Of a DNA stretch of 64,000 bases, positions 9,249 to 17,950 are shown piece by piece; the first letter of the stretch is position 1; each line of letters begins with the position of its first letter. Position numbers and translations under genes: made by a program. The notes beneath the pieces were generated by a model. It saw nothing but the letters and a program-made list of their open reading frames with translations. It was not told the origin of the DNA and made no database searches. Source of the stretch: Ostreibacterium oceani (GTDB lineage Bacteria; Pseudomonadota; Gammaproteobacteria; Cardiobacteriales; Ostreibacteriaceae); contig NZ_WHNW01000002.1 of assembly GCF_009362845.1 (NCBI RefSeq), positions 186,001 to 250,000 of the forward strand, read 5' to 3'.

Positions 9249-9280
9249 TCCTTATCTAAGACGAGTTAATAAAGGCTGTC

Positions 9281-9309
9281 ATTATACCGAGTCAATCCCG
9301 AATTGTCAT
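9281..9309 (-). promoter_or_regulatory. Sigma-70 promoter of the SPOR-cvpA operon
   Basis: On the minus strand ATGACA (9304-9309), 17 bp, then TATAAT (9281-9286): five of six and six of six matches. The -35 lies inside the palindrome TGTCATTGACA (9304-9314), which could be an operator. Confidence 0.7.
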
Positions 9310-9354
9310 TGACAGATTTAAAAACCTGCCGTGGTTTTAGCATACACCGCCAAA

Positions 9355-10059
9355 TCACGCCGTCGCCAATATTTTATTAACATCAAAAACAGTTAGTTGC
9401 TCAGCTTTTTTCAATAGCTGATAAATCGTTGTTGGTGGCATCACTTGATTGGCTAACAAGCGGACGCAGAATTCACGCAAACCATTCACCTCTGCCAAAA
9501 ATTGCGCATGATTCTTACTATGACTTGGTATTTGACGGATTAAATTATCTATAGCCGTCAGTGCCATTTGCGGCTGCTTCGACAGAATAAGAATGTAGAT
9601 TATTTGCTTTTTAAGCAGATAATCATCTGGAAATGATTTGGCTGCGGGTTTTAATACTTGGTAGGCTGTTTTAATATCATTAGCCTCCAAACAGGCCAAT
9701 ACATATTCGCTGATAACCGATAAATTTTCAGGCATTAATTCATACGCTTTCGTAAGCGTCTGACATGCCTCCATTGGTCGCTGAAAAGCACGCTGAGAAC
9801 GCCCAAGATACAAATAAGCCTCCCACGCGTCATCATTTTGCGCAATCACGCGACGATAAATCGCAGTCGCTTCTTTAAACGCCGCCCGTATTTCTGCTGA
9901 TACATGTTTTTCTCTGATTGCCTTAGACCAAAATGGCCGCATCAAATTATTGGCCTTTCCAAGGGCTTTGACATGCGCTTCGGGTGTTTGATCCAACCTA
10001 TCCGCAGGAATGGTGAAAAACGCCAAAATAACCGAACCAAGCCAAATAATTAAAGACAC
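9355..10059 (-). CDS. Membrane-anchored TPR-like protein of unknown function
   Basis: A 234-residue protein starting at GTG (AGG 9 nt upstream), with a short N-terminal hydrophobic anchor (LIIWLGSVILAFF). Tetratricopeptide-like helices follow (AWEAYLYLGRSQRA, ACQTLTKAYELMPEN, AYQVLKPAAKSFPDD). It resembles generic TPR scaffolds such as the CcmI/NrfG C-terminal region, but no cytochrome maturation genes are near. It stands alone between the OmpA-type gene and the SPOR operon, all on the minus strand. Confidence 0.75.
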   Translation of the reverse strand: MSLIIWLGSVILAFFTIPADRLDQTPEAHVKALGKANNLMRPFWSKAIREKHVSAEIRAAFKEATAIYRRVIAQNDDAWEAYLYLGRSQRAFQRPMEACQTLTKAYELMPENLSVISEYVLACLEANDIKTAYQVLKPAAKSFPDDYLLKKQIIYILILSKQPQMALTAIDNLIRQIPSHSKNHAQFLAEVNGLREFCVRLLANQVMPPTTIYQLLKKAEQLTVFDVNKILATA

Positions 10060-10186
10060 GGCGAAAAACCTAATCGTAAAAACAAGGTAACCAACAACCG
10101 CTTAAAACAATCTGTTTGGATATTTTCTTGGGACATGATTTTGCTGCCTACCTCAGTGACACATCTAACCGTATTAGCCTAACCGA

Positions 10187-10228
10187 CTCGATTTTAACTG
10201 CCCGATTTTAACTGCCCGACTTTAACTG
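10187..10228. repeat. 14-bp tandem repeat
   Basis: Three consecutive copies of a CCCGATTTTAACTG-type unit (10187-10200, 10201-10214, 10215-10228; one or two changes) between the OmpA-gene terminator and the TPR gene. Confidence 0.85.
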
Positions 10229-10235
10229 CTAGCGC

Positions 10236-10268
10236 AAAAAAGGCATGAGAGAAACCCTCACGCCTTTT
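10236..10268 (-). terminator. Rho-independent terminator of the OmpA-family gene
   Basis: On the minus strand AAAAGGCGTGAGG and TCTCATGCCTTTT form a ~13-bp stem (one G-U pair) with a short loop and a run of six T. It lies about 35 bp after the stop at 10304. Confidence 0.8.
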
Positions 10269-10303
10269 CGTCAAGTGTAGTCTGTGCTTAATCGCAAGCC
10301 TTA

Positions 10304-10972
10304 TTAGTAAATTGGGCTATACGCTGCTTGCTCGTTGCCTTGCTGAATGGCGCGTATAAAGACTTCTACACGGCGGTTTTGCGCACGACCTGCTTCGTTG
10401 TCATTGCTGGCAATGGGAAACTGCTCACCATAACCACGCGCAACAATACGACCAGACACAACACCTTGGCTTGCTAAATAATTGCCTGCAGACGTCGCAC
10501 GCTGTTGTGATAGGTCTAAGTTATACGCCGCTTGACCAGTGCTATCGGCAAAACCAAGCACATGAACGGCTGTTTCAGGGTACTGATTAATCACGCCAGC
10601 AACCTGTGTCAACGCACTTTGCGCAGTGGGTTTTAAATTCGCTTGATTGACATCAAAGGTAATCGCATTCGGAATATTTAACTTGATTGTCGAATCATCA
10701 ATACGGGTGACCGTAATACCCGTGCCTGAGACCGCATCTTCTAACTGCGATTGCTGTTGATTCATATAATGCGTAATGGTCCCACCTGCCAGCGCCCCTA
10801 ACACGGCACCAACATAGCGGCCTCTTTCGTCATGCACTTGGTGCCCAATCACGCCACCGACAGCCGCGCCACCTAATGCACCTAGTGCAGTTTTTTGTCC
10901 ATCAGTTAGTGACTGACAACCACTTAACGCCAAGCCTAACCCGATGGCAAGATAAACGTTTTTTCGCTTCAT
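10304..10972 (-). CDS. OmpA-family outer-membrane lipoprotein (YiaD-like)
   Basis: A 222-residue protein with a lipoprotein signal ending in the lipobox LSGC (Cys19). A glycine-zipper region follows (GALGGAAVGGVIGH and GAVLGALAGG, about 30-65). The C-terminal OmpA peptidoglycan-binding domain (about 100-210) shows GFADSTG, NLDLSQQRA and GRAQNRRVEVFI, the residues that contact diaminopimelate. It probably tethers the outer membrane to the cell wall. The start has a strong GAGGAAG Shine-Dalgarno and the gene is monocistronic with its own terminator. Confidence 0.9.
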   Translation of the reverse strand: MKRKNVYLAIGLGLALSGCQSLTDGQKTALGALGGAAVGGVIGHQVHDERGRYVGAVLGALAGGTITHYMNQQQSQLEDAVSGTGITVTRIDDSTIKLNIPNAITFDVNQANLKPTAQSALTQVAGVINQYPETAVHVLGFADSTGQAAYNLDLSQQRATSAGNYLASQGVVSGRIVARGYGEQFPIASNDNEAGRAQNRRVEVFIRAIQQGNEQAAYSPIY

Positions 10973-11015
10973 CTTTGTCTTCCTCTTGTTATGATAATGT
11001 TTAGTTCCAACCCCA

Positions 11016-12092
11016 TTATAACGGGTTTCTAAAGTGGATAGTTTTCAGTAACATTGCATCGCCGTAACTAAAAAATCGATAACGCTGATTAATGGCGTGT
11101 TGGTATGCACTACGTATGGTTTCATAACCAGCTAACGCGCTGACTAACATCATTAAGCTTGATTTCGGCAAGTGAAAATTTGTAATCAAACGATCGACAA
11201 TTTCAAACGGATAACCTGGACGAATAAATAAGTCCGTATCGCCGCCTGCCATCACAATTCGCTGGTCTTGCGCCGCGGACTCAAGCGCACGCAAGCTTGT
11301 CGTACCGACGGCGGTAACTCGGCGCCCATCTGTTTTCGCCGCATTGACTATTCGCCGCGTCTCATCGGGTATCTCAAATAACTCAAAGTGCATTTGGTGG
11401 GTATCAAGCCATTCATTTTTTACCGGCTGAAACGTGCCCGCACCAACGTGCAGCGTTATGTAAGTAATTTCCACGCCTTTATCCGCCAGCTTGGCTAACA
11501 ATGCATTATCGAAATGCAATCCAGCGGTAGGCGCAGCAACCGCACCCGCTTTTTCGGCATAAACTGTTTGATAGCGTTGACTATCCTCTGCGATGGGCGC
11601 ACGTTGAATATAAGGTGGCAACGGAATATCACCGCTTGCCTGCATCAAGGTCTCCCAATCGCTGTCATCATTAATCAGTTCAATGATAAAAAACACCCCT
11701 TGCCGACCAGAAACCATCGCGCGATGACCCGCAATATCGATTTCCACCCCTGGCTTTGGCGCACGATTGGCACGAATCATGCAAAGCGCAGTGTTGTTGT
11801 CCTGGATACGTTCGACAAAAATCTCTAATTGCCCACCTGAGATTTTTTTCCCCTGTAAACGCGCCGGTACTACTTTGGTATTGTTTAACACCAACACATC
11901 GCCTGCATTAAACTCACGCACAATATCGGCAAAAACCCCATCACAAAAATCATTTTCGCCGTTGACTTGTAGTAATCGACTGGCGCTACGTTCTTTTGCA
12001 GGGAATTGTGCAATCAAATCCGCGGGCAACTCAAAATCAAAATCAGATAAAGTATAAGGTAAAGCCGTATAGGTTTTATTCAGTGAATGCAT
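11016..12092 (-). CDS. queA: S-adenosylmethionine:tRNA ribosyltransferase-isomerase
   Basis: Transfers and isomerises the ribosyl group of S-adenosylmethionine onto preQ1 at the tRNA wobble position, giving epoxyqueuosine. Family hallmarks are DFDFELPADLIAQFP at the N-terminus, VLNNTKVVPARLQG, PPYIQR, YQTVYAEKAGAVAAPTAGLHF and TNFHLPKSSLMMLVSAL. The ATG at 12092 gives 358 residues; an in-frame TTG at 12101 is less likely. The usual partner tgt does not follow, so queuosine genes are dispersed here. Confidence 0.95.
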   Translation of the reverse strand: MHSLNKTYTALPYTLSDFDFELPADLIAQFPAKERSASRLLQVNGENDFCDGVFADIVREFNAGDVLVLNNTKVVPARLQGKKISGGQLEIFVERIQDNNTALCMIRANRAPKPGVEIDIAGHRAMVSGRQGVFFIIELINDDSDWETLMQASGDIPLPPYIQRAPIAEDSQRYQTVYAEKAGAVAAPTAGLHFDNALLAKLADKGVEITYITLHVGAGTFQPVKNEWLDTHQMHFELFEIPDETRRIVNAAKTDGRRVTAVGTTSLRALESAAQDQRIVMAGGDTDLFIRPGYPFEIVDRLITNFHLPKSSLMMLVSALAGYETIRSAYQHAINQRYRFFSYGDAMLLKTIHFRNPL

Positions 12093-12137
12093 GTACGTCA
12101 AGCCAAGAAAAAATGCTAGTCTACCGAAAGCCGCCTA

Positions 12138-12173
12138 GCGTCGCAACTGAAATTGGCGTCGCAACTGAAATTG
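12138..12173. repeat. 18-bp tandem duplication
   Basis: Two exact copies of GCGTCGCAACTGAAATTG (12138-12155, 12156-12173) followed by a degenerate third, in the gap between the HEXXH peptidase gene and queA. No gene is evident there. Confidence 0.9.
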
Positions 12174-12232
12174 ACATCGCCCTGAAATAACACACCGCCA
12201 GCACAAAGCTCCCATAAAAAGCGCCCATCATC

Positions 12233-13147
12233 TCATAATAAAATCCGTGACGGCCAACCCGACGCCAGCAGCCGTTCAAAATCAATCTGCAGCCGTGCCA
12301 AGCCATAATGCAAATCGAGGGCATCAACAATATCCATGCCTGTATTTGTCACCGAATGCAAGGTTTTTGCCAACGCCTGACGACCACCCTCACTGCCCAT
12401 CATGGTGTGCACAATCCCCCAGCTAATATAGCGCAATTGATAACCCGACTGCTGATCTAGCAAAGCCCATTGCTGATCAGGGATGCGCAAATAAGTCGCC
12501 ATATCAACCATCGATTTGTCACGCCTAGCCCATTCTCGCAAAATAGCCAGTTTACTATCTGACACATAGACAACCACACTTGCATTGCTGACCTCCGCCA
12601 ATTCAAAAAACTCAGACAGCCCTTCGTTCAATGATAATGGCGCATTATTGGTATAGTGTTCGTAAATTAAGTGTTGCGCTTCGTGGATAATGGTTTGTGC
12701 GTAGTTAGGCGTTTTTTTGACAATCAACTCATTATTCATTGGGATATAGTAACCTAGTGTATTTTTATCCAAACGAAAAGGGTGTTTATCGGCAAAGATT
12801 TCATAATCGGCAACAGATAACACGCGTAAGGGAAAGACCACTTCGCGCTCATAGCGCGCATGCAACCCATGAAACCCAATTATTTTTTGTATGATTCTTG
12901 CGAGATCAGACTCCTCACGAAAACTCAATGCATTCTCAATATCGTTAATTTTGACCTGCACACGGTCGGGCAAAGTATTCGCCAGCGCATTATTTGGCAC
13001 ACTCAACCAAAGCAGTGACCATATTAATAACGGTGGCAATCGAGATAATCGCGGCAATGACAACAGGCGTGCTAGCCGTAATTGCCGTAATCGCAACCTG
13101 CCCATTAGCTGCGTAACAGACAGCAACGCCGCAAAAAAGCCAACCAT
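12233..13147 (-). CDS. Putative secreted zinc metallopeptidase (HEXXH, gluzincin-like)
   Basis: About 304 residues. The N-terminus is Arg/Leu-rich with a hydrophobic segment ending in NNALA, consistent with export. HEAQH at 155-159 matches the zinc-binding HEXXH, and NEG with E175 sixteen residues later fits the third ligand seen in peptidase-MA/DUF1570-type gluzincins; the preceding TIIHEAQHLIYEH is typical. The substrate is unknown. The start overlaps the gshB stop (TGATG), so it is translationally coupled to gshB. A GTG one codon earlier is an alternative start. Confidence 0.75.
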   Translation of the reverse strand: MVGFFAALLSVTQLMGRLRLRQLRLARLLSLPRLSRLPPLLIWSLLWLSVPNNALANTLPDRVQVKINDIENALSFREESDLARIIQKIIGFHGLHARYEREVVFPLRVLSVADYEIFADKHPFRLDKNTLGYYIPMNNELIVKKTPNYAQTIIHEAQHLIYEHYTNNAPLSLNEGLSEFFELAEVSNASVVVYVSDSKLAILREWARRDKSMVDMATYLRIPDQQWALLDQQSGYQLRYISWGIVHTMMGSEGGRQALAKTLHSVTNTGMDIVDALDLHYGLARLQIDFERLLASGWPSRILL

Positions 13148-14091
13148 CACCCTGCCAACACCATCGATTCGATTTTAGCAATCAAGCGGTCGGCAATTTG
13201 CTCGCCTGTTGCGGCCTCTATTTCGCGAATGCACGTTGGGCTGGTCACGTTAATTTCAGTCACATAACCCCCGATTACATCCAAACCGACAAACAATAAC
13301 CCTAACGCCTGCAAGCGCGGCTTAATCGCTTCGCAAATCGCACGTTCGCGAGCACTGAGCGGCTGAACCTCGCCACGTCCGCCGACAGCCAAATTAGCAC
13401 GAAAATCAGCGTCGCTGGGAATTCTCGCTAATCCATGGGCTGCTGGCTCGCCATCTACGAGTAAAATACGCTTGTCACCTGCGCAAACTTCGGGCAAAAA
13501 GGCTTGAATCATCAGTGTTTGCTGACCATTGCCTAATGCTTCTAGTATGGCGTTGGTGTTAGGCTCACCTTGTGTCATTTTAAAAATCCCCTTGCCACCC
13601 ATGCCATCCAAAGGCTTTAACACGGCCTGCTTATGCGCTGAAATAAAGGCTTTAATACGGCCAATATCCTGACTAATCAACGTCGGCGGGGCTAACTCGG
13701 GAAAGTCGGTAATAAAAAACTTCTCATTGACTTGGCGCAACGCATTGGGTGGATTCACCACCAACGTACCTTGTGCGACAGCCATATCGAGAAAATACGT
13801 ACTGTAAATATACTCCATATCAAAGGGCGGATCTTTACGCATTAAAATCGCATCAAACGCATGCAACGGACAACTTATCGCGTCATCCAAAGCAAAGTAA
13901 TGCCCTGCTGTGTCGCTAACCGTGATTGCTTGACAAGCAGTCATTGCGATACCATCTTCTGCCCATAAATCCTGTTGCTGAAAATAATACAGCGCATGTC
14001 CTCGCGCTTGAGCAGCGAGCATCATGGCAAAAGTCGAGTCCTTGTAAGGCTTAATTTCCTCAACTGCATCCATCAAAATTCCAATCTTCAA
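13147..14091 (-). CDS. gshB: Glutathione synthetase
   Basis: ATP-grasp ligase joining gamma-glutamylcysteine and glycine. The 314-residue length matches E. coli GshB (316). Motifs: MKIGILMDAVEEIKPYKDSTFAM at the N-terminus (partly quoted by family comparison), LMRKDPPFDMEY, VLKPLDGMGGKGIF (ATP grasp), GDKRILLVDGEP and EINVTSPTC. Translation appears to begin at TTG 14091, which has a strong AAGGGG Shine-Dalgarno 8 nt upstream and gives the canonical KIGILMD start. It is divergent from gshA, so both glutathione biosynthetic genes share one 177-bp control region. Confidence 0.95.
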   Translation of the reverse strand: MKIGILMDAVEEIKPYKDSTFAMMLAAQARGHALYYFQQQDLWAEDGIAMTACQAITVSDTAGHYFALDDAISCPLHAFDAILMRKDPPFDMEYIYSTYFLDMAVAQGTLVVNPPNALRQVNEKFFITDFPELAPPTLISQDIGRIKAFISAHKQAVLKPLDGMGGKGIFKMTQGEPNTNAILEALGNGQQTLMIQAFLPEVCAGDKRILLVDGEPAAHGLARIPSDADFRANLAVGGRGEVQPLSARERAICEAIKPRLQALGLLFVGLDVIGGYVTEINVTSPTCIREIEAATGEQIADRLIAKIESMVLAG

Positions 14092-14156
14092 TTGACTATC
14101 CCCTTAAATAATTCAGTCTAAAACCAACCCACAAAACCAAACAATAATTTCACCTT

Positions 14157-14191
14157 CACTATAACAAAATCTAACAAATTACGGTATAGTG
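14157..14191. promoter_or_regulatory. Inverted repeat in the gshB/gshA divergent control region
   Basis: CACTATA (14157-14163) and TATAGTG (14185-14191) are inverted copies 21 bp apart. Each contains a TATAGT -10-like element pointing outward, toward gshB and gshA respectively. The matching -35 elements are poor, so this is either a weak divergent promoter pair or an operator. Confidence 0.35.
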
Positions 14192-14268
14192 GATATAAAC
14201 AAACGTCAACAAATTCGGACAAACCCAAAAAAAAACCGAACCAAAGAACCCGAACCCAAAAAAACCTT

Positions 14269-15858
14269 ATGATGAGCATCCTGAAAACCCTTGATTTTTT
14301 TACAGCACATCAAAAACTCGACCAACTCAGCTCAGGCCGCTGCGGCATCGAAAAAGAAGGACTGCGTTATACACAACAACACCAGCTCTCCACCGCCCCT
14401 CATCCTACGATTCTCGGGCACTCGTTAACGCACGAGCGACTCACCACCGACTTTGCTGAGAGCTTGTTAGAGCTTGTCACGCCCGCCATGAAAACGAGCA
14501 CCGCCGCATTAACCGAACTAAACAACCTGCACCATATTTTGGCACATAGCCAAGCTGATTACCTATTAAACGGCTCAATGCCTGCGTATTTAGATGACCC
14601 CGAATCTGTTGCTATTGGTTATTACGGCGAATCAAACTCAGGCAAAATGCGGCGTCTGTACCGCCAAGGCCTTGCGATACGTTACGGCAAAGCCATGCAA
14701 CTTATCGCAGGAATCCATTATAACTATTCTTTTTCTGATGCGTTACTAGATACCTATGCACAATCTCAAGGCACTGTCGCTGACCGCCAATTTGTTGACA
14801 ATGCTTATCTCAATGTCATTCGAAACATTCGCCAATTTGGCTGGATAACGGCGTATTTATTTGGTCATTCGCCTGCGCTTGACGCCTCGTTTTTACGCGG
14901 TAAATCGCACTGTTTAGAATCACTCGATGGCGACACGCTGTGCCTACCTTATGCCACCTCATTGCGCCTGTCTGATATTGGCTACCAAAGCAAAACCGAT
15001 ACCATCGTACGCGCCAACCGCCTTGACGACTATCTGCATGATTTGCGTCGATCGGTATTAACCCCATCGCCAACATTTGCCGCACTCGGGCTATTTGGTG
15101 CCGATGGCAAACAGCAACAAATGAATACCCACTTACTACAGATTGAAAACGAATATTACACCGCAGCGCGCCCCAAACAAATCACCGAACCGGGTGAAGC
15201 GCCGCTACACGCGCTACAAAGCAGGGGCATTGCCTATGTCGAATTACGCACGCTAGACATTAATTGCTTTGCAGCCAATGGCATCAGCCAAGCGCAGTTA
15301 GATTTCCTCACCGTTTTTATGGTCTACTGCCTGTTCAACCCCGCGCCTGCACTGACTGTCGAGCAAGAACACCACGCCAAAACCAACCTATCCAAGGTCG
15401 CTTGTTGTGGCCGCGATCCGAGTTTAACATTAACCGATAAAGACCAACAAACAACGGTGCCAGAATGGGGTAATCGCCTACTTGACGCAATGCTGCCTAT
15501 TGCGATTGCCTTGGATGAAGCCAACAAAGGCAACACATTTATTGATGCAATAAACGAGCAAAAAGCCAAATTCGATAACGCCGAACGCACGCCTGCAGCG
15601 CATATTTTAGCAACGCTTCAAGGGGACAAAAGCCACGCACCAACTAGCTATCACCATTTTATTACCTCGCTAAGCCAGACGCAGTATCAAGCAATGCATC
15701 AAATTGAATTAACGCCTGCGCAAATCCGCCAACGCGACACCGATGCCCGACAATCATACGACAGCGCGGAGGCGCTATTTGCAGCCTCCGCCGCCAAACC
15801 CTTTGCGCGTTATTTGGCTGACTATTACGACCAAATTATTGCCTTAGCCACGAATTAA
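14269..15858 (+). CDS. gshA: Glutamate-cysteine ligase
   Basis: First enzyme of glutathione synthesis. The 529 residues agree with the gammaproteobacterial GshA family (E. coli 518). Signature segments: GRCGIEKEGLRY near residue 25, the TDFAESLLELVTP region, YGKAMQLIAGIHYNYS, and YVELRTLDINCF. The start ATGATG is preceded by an A-rich leader without a clear Shine-Dalgarno. A HIT-family gene follows after 21 bp and is probably cotranscribed. Confidence 0.96.
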   Translation: MMSILKTLDFFTAHQKLDQLSSGRCGIEKEGLRYTQQHQLSTAPHPTILGHSLTHERLTTDFAESLLELVTPAMKTSTAALTELNNLHHILAHSQADYLLNGSMPAYLDDPESVAIGYYGESNSGKMRRLYRQGLAIRYGKAMQLIAGIHYNYSFSDALLDTYAQSQGTVADRQFVDNAYLNVIRNIRQFGWITAYLFGHSPALDASFLRGKSHCLESLDGDTLCLPYATSLRLSDIGYQSKTDTIVRANRLDDYLHDLRRSVLTPSPTFAALGLFGADGKQQQMNTHLLQIENEYYTAARPKQITEPGEAPLHALQSRGIAYVELRTLDINCFAANGISQAQLDFLTVFMVYCLFNPAPALTVEQEHHAKTNLSKVACCGRDPSLTLTDKDQQTTVPEWGNRLLDAMLPIAIALDEANKGNTFIDAINEQKAKFDNAERTPAAHILATLQGDKSHAPTSYHHFITSLSQTQYQAMHQIELTPAQIRQRDTDARQSYDSAEALFAASAAKPFARYLADYYDQIIALATN

Positions 15859-15879
15859 TCGACCTAACTACCCCACAAA

Positions 15880-16338
15880 ATGACGGCTCAAACTCGACAA
15901 ACCTCACTCCCTCCTGCTCTGCACCCACAATTAGCAAAAGACACCGTTGCTGTCGTGGAAAATGCGGCTTATTGGCTGCGGCTACATAAAAACGCCTTAG
16001 TACCTTGGTTAATCATCGTTCCCAAGACACACGCACGTGAGCTAATCGACTGCTCACCAGCACTAAAATCAACGATTTACCAATTGATTGAAACGGTTGG
16101 GCACTATACCAACGCACTACCGCAAATTGAAAAACTCAATATTGCATCGCTAGGCAATGTCGTTCCACAGCTACATATCCATGTTATCGGTCGGCATAAG
16201 GGCGATTTTGCTTGGCCTGAGCCTGTCTGGGGAAAATCGGCTTTTCAGGCTTATTCAGCAACACAAAGAAACCAGCTCATCAATACGTTGCAGGCAACCA
16301 TTATAGAAAATTATCGCAACAGCGCTAACAACGAATAA
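15880..16338 (+). CDS. HIT family protein (Gln-variant triad)
   Basis: A 152-residue histidine-triad nucleotide-binding protein, likely a nucleotidyl hydrolase or transferase acting on AMP-type substrates. The triad segment is VVPQLHIHVIGRHKGDFAWP: H99 and H101 are kept but the first His is Gln97, as in a known proteobacterial HIT subgroup whose motif is followed by WPGPVWG (here WPEPVWG). H101 would be the catalytic nucleophile. Its 3' end overlaps the convergent LysE-type gene by 28 bp. Confidence 0.85.
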   Translation: MTAQTRQTSLPPALHPQLAKDTVAVVENAAYWLRLHKNALVPWLIIVPKTHARELIDCSPALKSTIYQLIETVGHYTNALPQIEKLNIASLGNVVPQLHIHVIGRHKGDFAWPEPVWGKSAFQAYSATQRNQLINTLQATIIENYRNSANNE

Positions 16339-16934
16339 GCAATAAGCCACATCACACAACCAATCATGCCATCCAAAATACGCCAAGTGAGGGGGCGCTG
16401 GAATAACGGCACCAATAATTTAGCAAACGCGGTTAATCCATAAAACCATACCAGCGACGCCATCATTGCACCCAGCGCAAAAAGCCAGACCGTGTCAGGA
16501 AACCTTGCATTGGCGATACTGGCAATCAATAACATGGTATCTAAATAAACGTGGGGGTTTAAAAACGTCAATCCTAACGCAATAGCAATGGTTTTTTTAG
16601 CGCTCATGGGTGCGGCTGTCGTGGTACCCATGCGCTGCGGAAAAAACATCCGACGAAAAGACAACGCACCATAAACAAACAAAAAAACCACACCAAAACC
16701 CGCAATCCACTGCGTCAGCATAGGGTATTGAGAAACCAGCACACTAACGCCAGCAATACCCACGGCAATCAACAGAATATCACTCAGCGCACAGACAGTT
16801 GCCACCTTCCATTCGTGTTGCGCACGCAGTGACTGCGTCAGCACAAACGCATTTTGTGCACCAATTGCAACAATCAGGCTACCGCCTAGCAAAAAACCCT
16901 GTAGCAAAGCCGAGTCTAGTATCAAATGTAGCAT
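16311..16934 (-). CDS. LysE/ArgO-family amino-acid exporter
   Basis: A 207-residue inner-membrane protein with six hydrophobic segments. The LysE-family signature appears at the N-terminus: LLGGSLIVAIGAQNAFVL, then CALSDILLIAVGIAG and FLNPHVYLDTMLLI (the GAQNAF and NPHVYLD motifs are typical of ArgO/LysE rather than RhtB). It likely exports arginine or lysine. The start has AGGATTT just upstream. The 5' flank consists of 14-bp tandem repeats, the first of which includes the Shine-Dalgarno. Confidence 0.88.
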   Translation of the reverse strand: MLHLILDSALLQGFLLGGSLIVAIGAQNAFVLTQSLRAQHEWKVATVCALSDILLIAVGIAGVSVLVSQYPMLTQWIAGFGVVFLFVYGALSFRRMFFPQRMGTTTAAPMSAKKTIAIALGLTFLNPHVYLDTMLLIASIANARFPDTVWLFALGAMMASLVWFYGLTAFAKLLVPLFQRPLTWRILDGMIGCVMWLIAYSLLALLR

Positions 16935-16935
16935 G

Positions 16936-16989
16936 GTAAATCCTGCTTGTTAAATCCCGCATGTTAAATCTTGCACGTTAAATTTCGCC
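16936..16989. repeat. 14-bp tandem repeat upstream of the LysE-type exporter
   Basis: Four head-to-tail copies of GTTAAATCCTGCAT-like units (16936-16948, 16949-16962, 16963-16976, 16977-16989). The copy nearest the gene supplies its ribosome binding site, so copy number could move or duplicate that site. Confidence 0.85.
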
Positions 16990-17168
16990 TAGTAAGTCAT
17001 TAATAACGCCCCCCGCTTTTCTTTTCTAACGGTGGTTTCGGCCGCTATTTCGGAAATAATTTCAAAGGCGATGCCGCAAGCAAAGCGCCAGTAGCAAAAA
17101 GTTAGTAAGCAAAGAATCCGTAAGGCAGTCTAGCACACAAGGCGTTAGCAGACAAAACGGCAAATCGA

Positions 17169-17732
17169 CTAATTATCAATATCCTCAGCTGATTCGAGTG
17201 TAATTGGTGTCGCTGGTGCGGTTGGTGTCGCTGGTGCGGTTGGTGGCGCAGTTGGTTTTTTTGACTCGGTAGCGCCCAACGTGCTTTCCATCCAGTCTTT
17301 CGCTGATAATTGCATACAGGCATTTGCGGCATCCCCTAGCGTGAATAATCGACTATCCAGTGTTTTTGATTTGGCTGTTATGCACGCTAGAAATTCATTT
17401 TTTTGCCAGCCTAGCGTTGTATCAATCACCTCTTGTCGCGCCAAAAAAATTGACGCCAATTGCCGTTGCTGCGTTTTTTCTGCTAATTGATTAAAATCAG
17501 ATAGCAGTTGATTTTCAATCACCGGTAGTGAGGGGGCTTCGGTCAAGGGAGCTTCGGACGATGCGAACAAGGCGTTTCCTGTCACTTGTGCGCTAGAATT
17601 ACCCGTTTTATTTCCCTGTAATCCTGACTCGCCTAGCCACTGCGACGCGACGATTAAGAGACTAGCCAAAATCATCGCAATCGCCAATAGGACCGCGAAT
17701 ACTTTGGCAAACCGCAGAAAAAAATCAAACAT
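17169..17732 (-). CDS. Membrane-anchored protein of unknown function
   Basis: About 187 residues. An N-terminal transmembrane helix (VFAVLLAIAMILASLLIV) is followed by a Ser/Asn/Ala-rich linker, a helical region around 75-140 with two Cys (LACITAKS, NACMQLS), and a Pro/Thr/Ala tail with TAPATP repeats. The Cys pair could form a periplasmic disulphide. I do not recognise the family. ATG 17732 is preferred over an in-frame TTG at 17741; neither has a clear Shine-Dalgarno. Confidence 0.65.
   Translation of the reverse strand: MFDFFLRFAKVFAVLLAIAMILASLLIVASQWLGESGLQGNKTGNSSAQVTGNALFASSEAPLTEAPSLPVIENQLLSDFNQLAEKTQQRQLASIFLARQEVIDTTLGWQKNEFLACITAKSKTLDSRLFTLGDAANACMQLSAKDWMESTLGATESKKPTAPPTAPATPTAPATPITLESAEDIDN
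17207..17250. repeat. In-frame 18-bp repeat (TAPATP)
   Basis: A GGTGTCGCTGGTGCGGTT unit occurs twice and partly a third time, encoding TAPATP near the C-terminus of the anchored protein. The unit length keeps the frame. Confidence 0.8.
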
Positions 17733-17886
17733 TATCGTCAATTGTAGTAAGAAAATGATAGGATAATATAACAGATTTTAGCGCAGCCAAAAAGCCAAAT
17801 TTATCAAACAAAGTCTTATTATCTGCTTAAGGGATTCGTCGTCCTTCATCATTTTTTCCCTTACTCACTCAAAAAATGAGATTTTG

Positions 17887-17915
17887 TTGCAGTCTGTGCC
17901 GACTTCTGTTACTAT
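17887..17915 (+). promoter_or_regulatory. Promoter of the UmuD-like gene
   Basis: TTGCAG (17887-17892), 17 bp, TACTAT (17910-17915), 36 bp before the chosen ATG. Because this promoter lies downstream of the longest possible frame start, it supports ATG 17951. No canonical CTGT-N8-ACAG SOS box is visible. Confidence 0.5.
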
Positions 17916-17950
17916 TTGAATTAAGTTACAATTTTCAAAAGAGGTTTGCA

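Noticed and set aside
15880-16338. Loss of function in the HIT protein because the first triad His is Gln
   Set aside because: The Gln variant with WPxPVWG downstream is typical for a known proteobacterial subgroup, and the catalytic His101 is present.
17742-17950. SOS box before the UmuD-like gene
   Set aside because: No CTGT-N8-ACAG or related palindrome could be found; only a plain sigma-70 promoter is visible.
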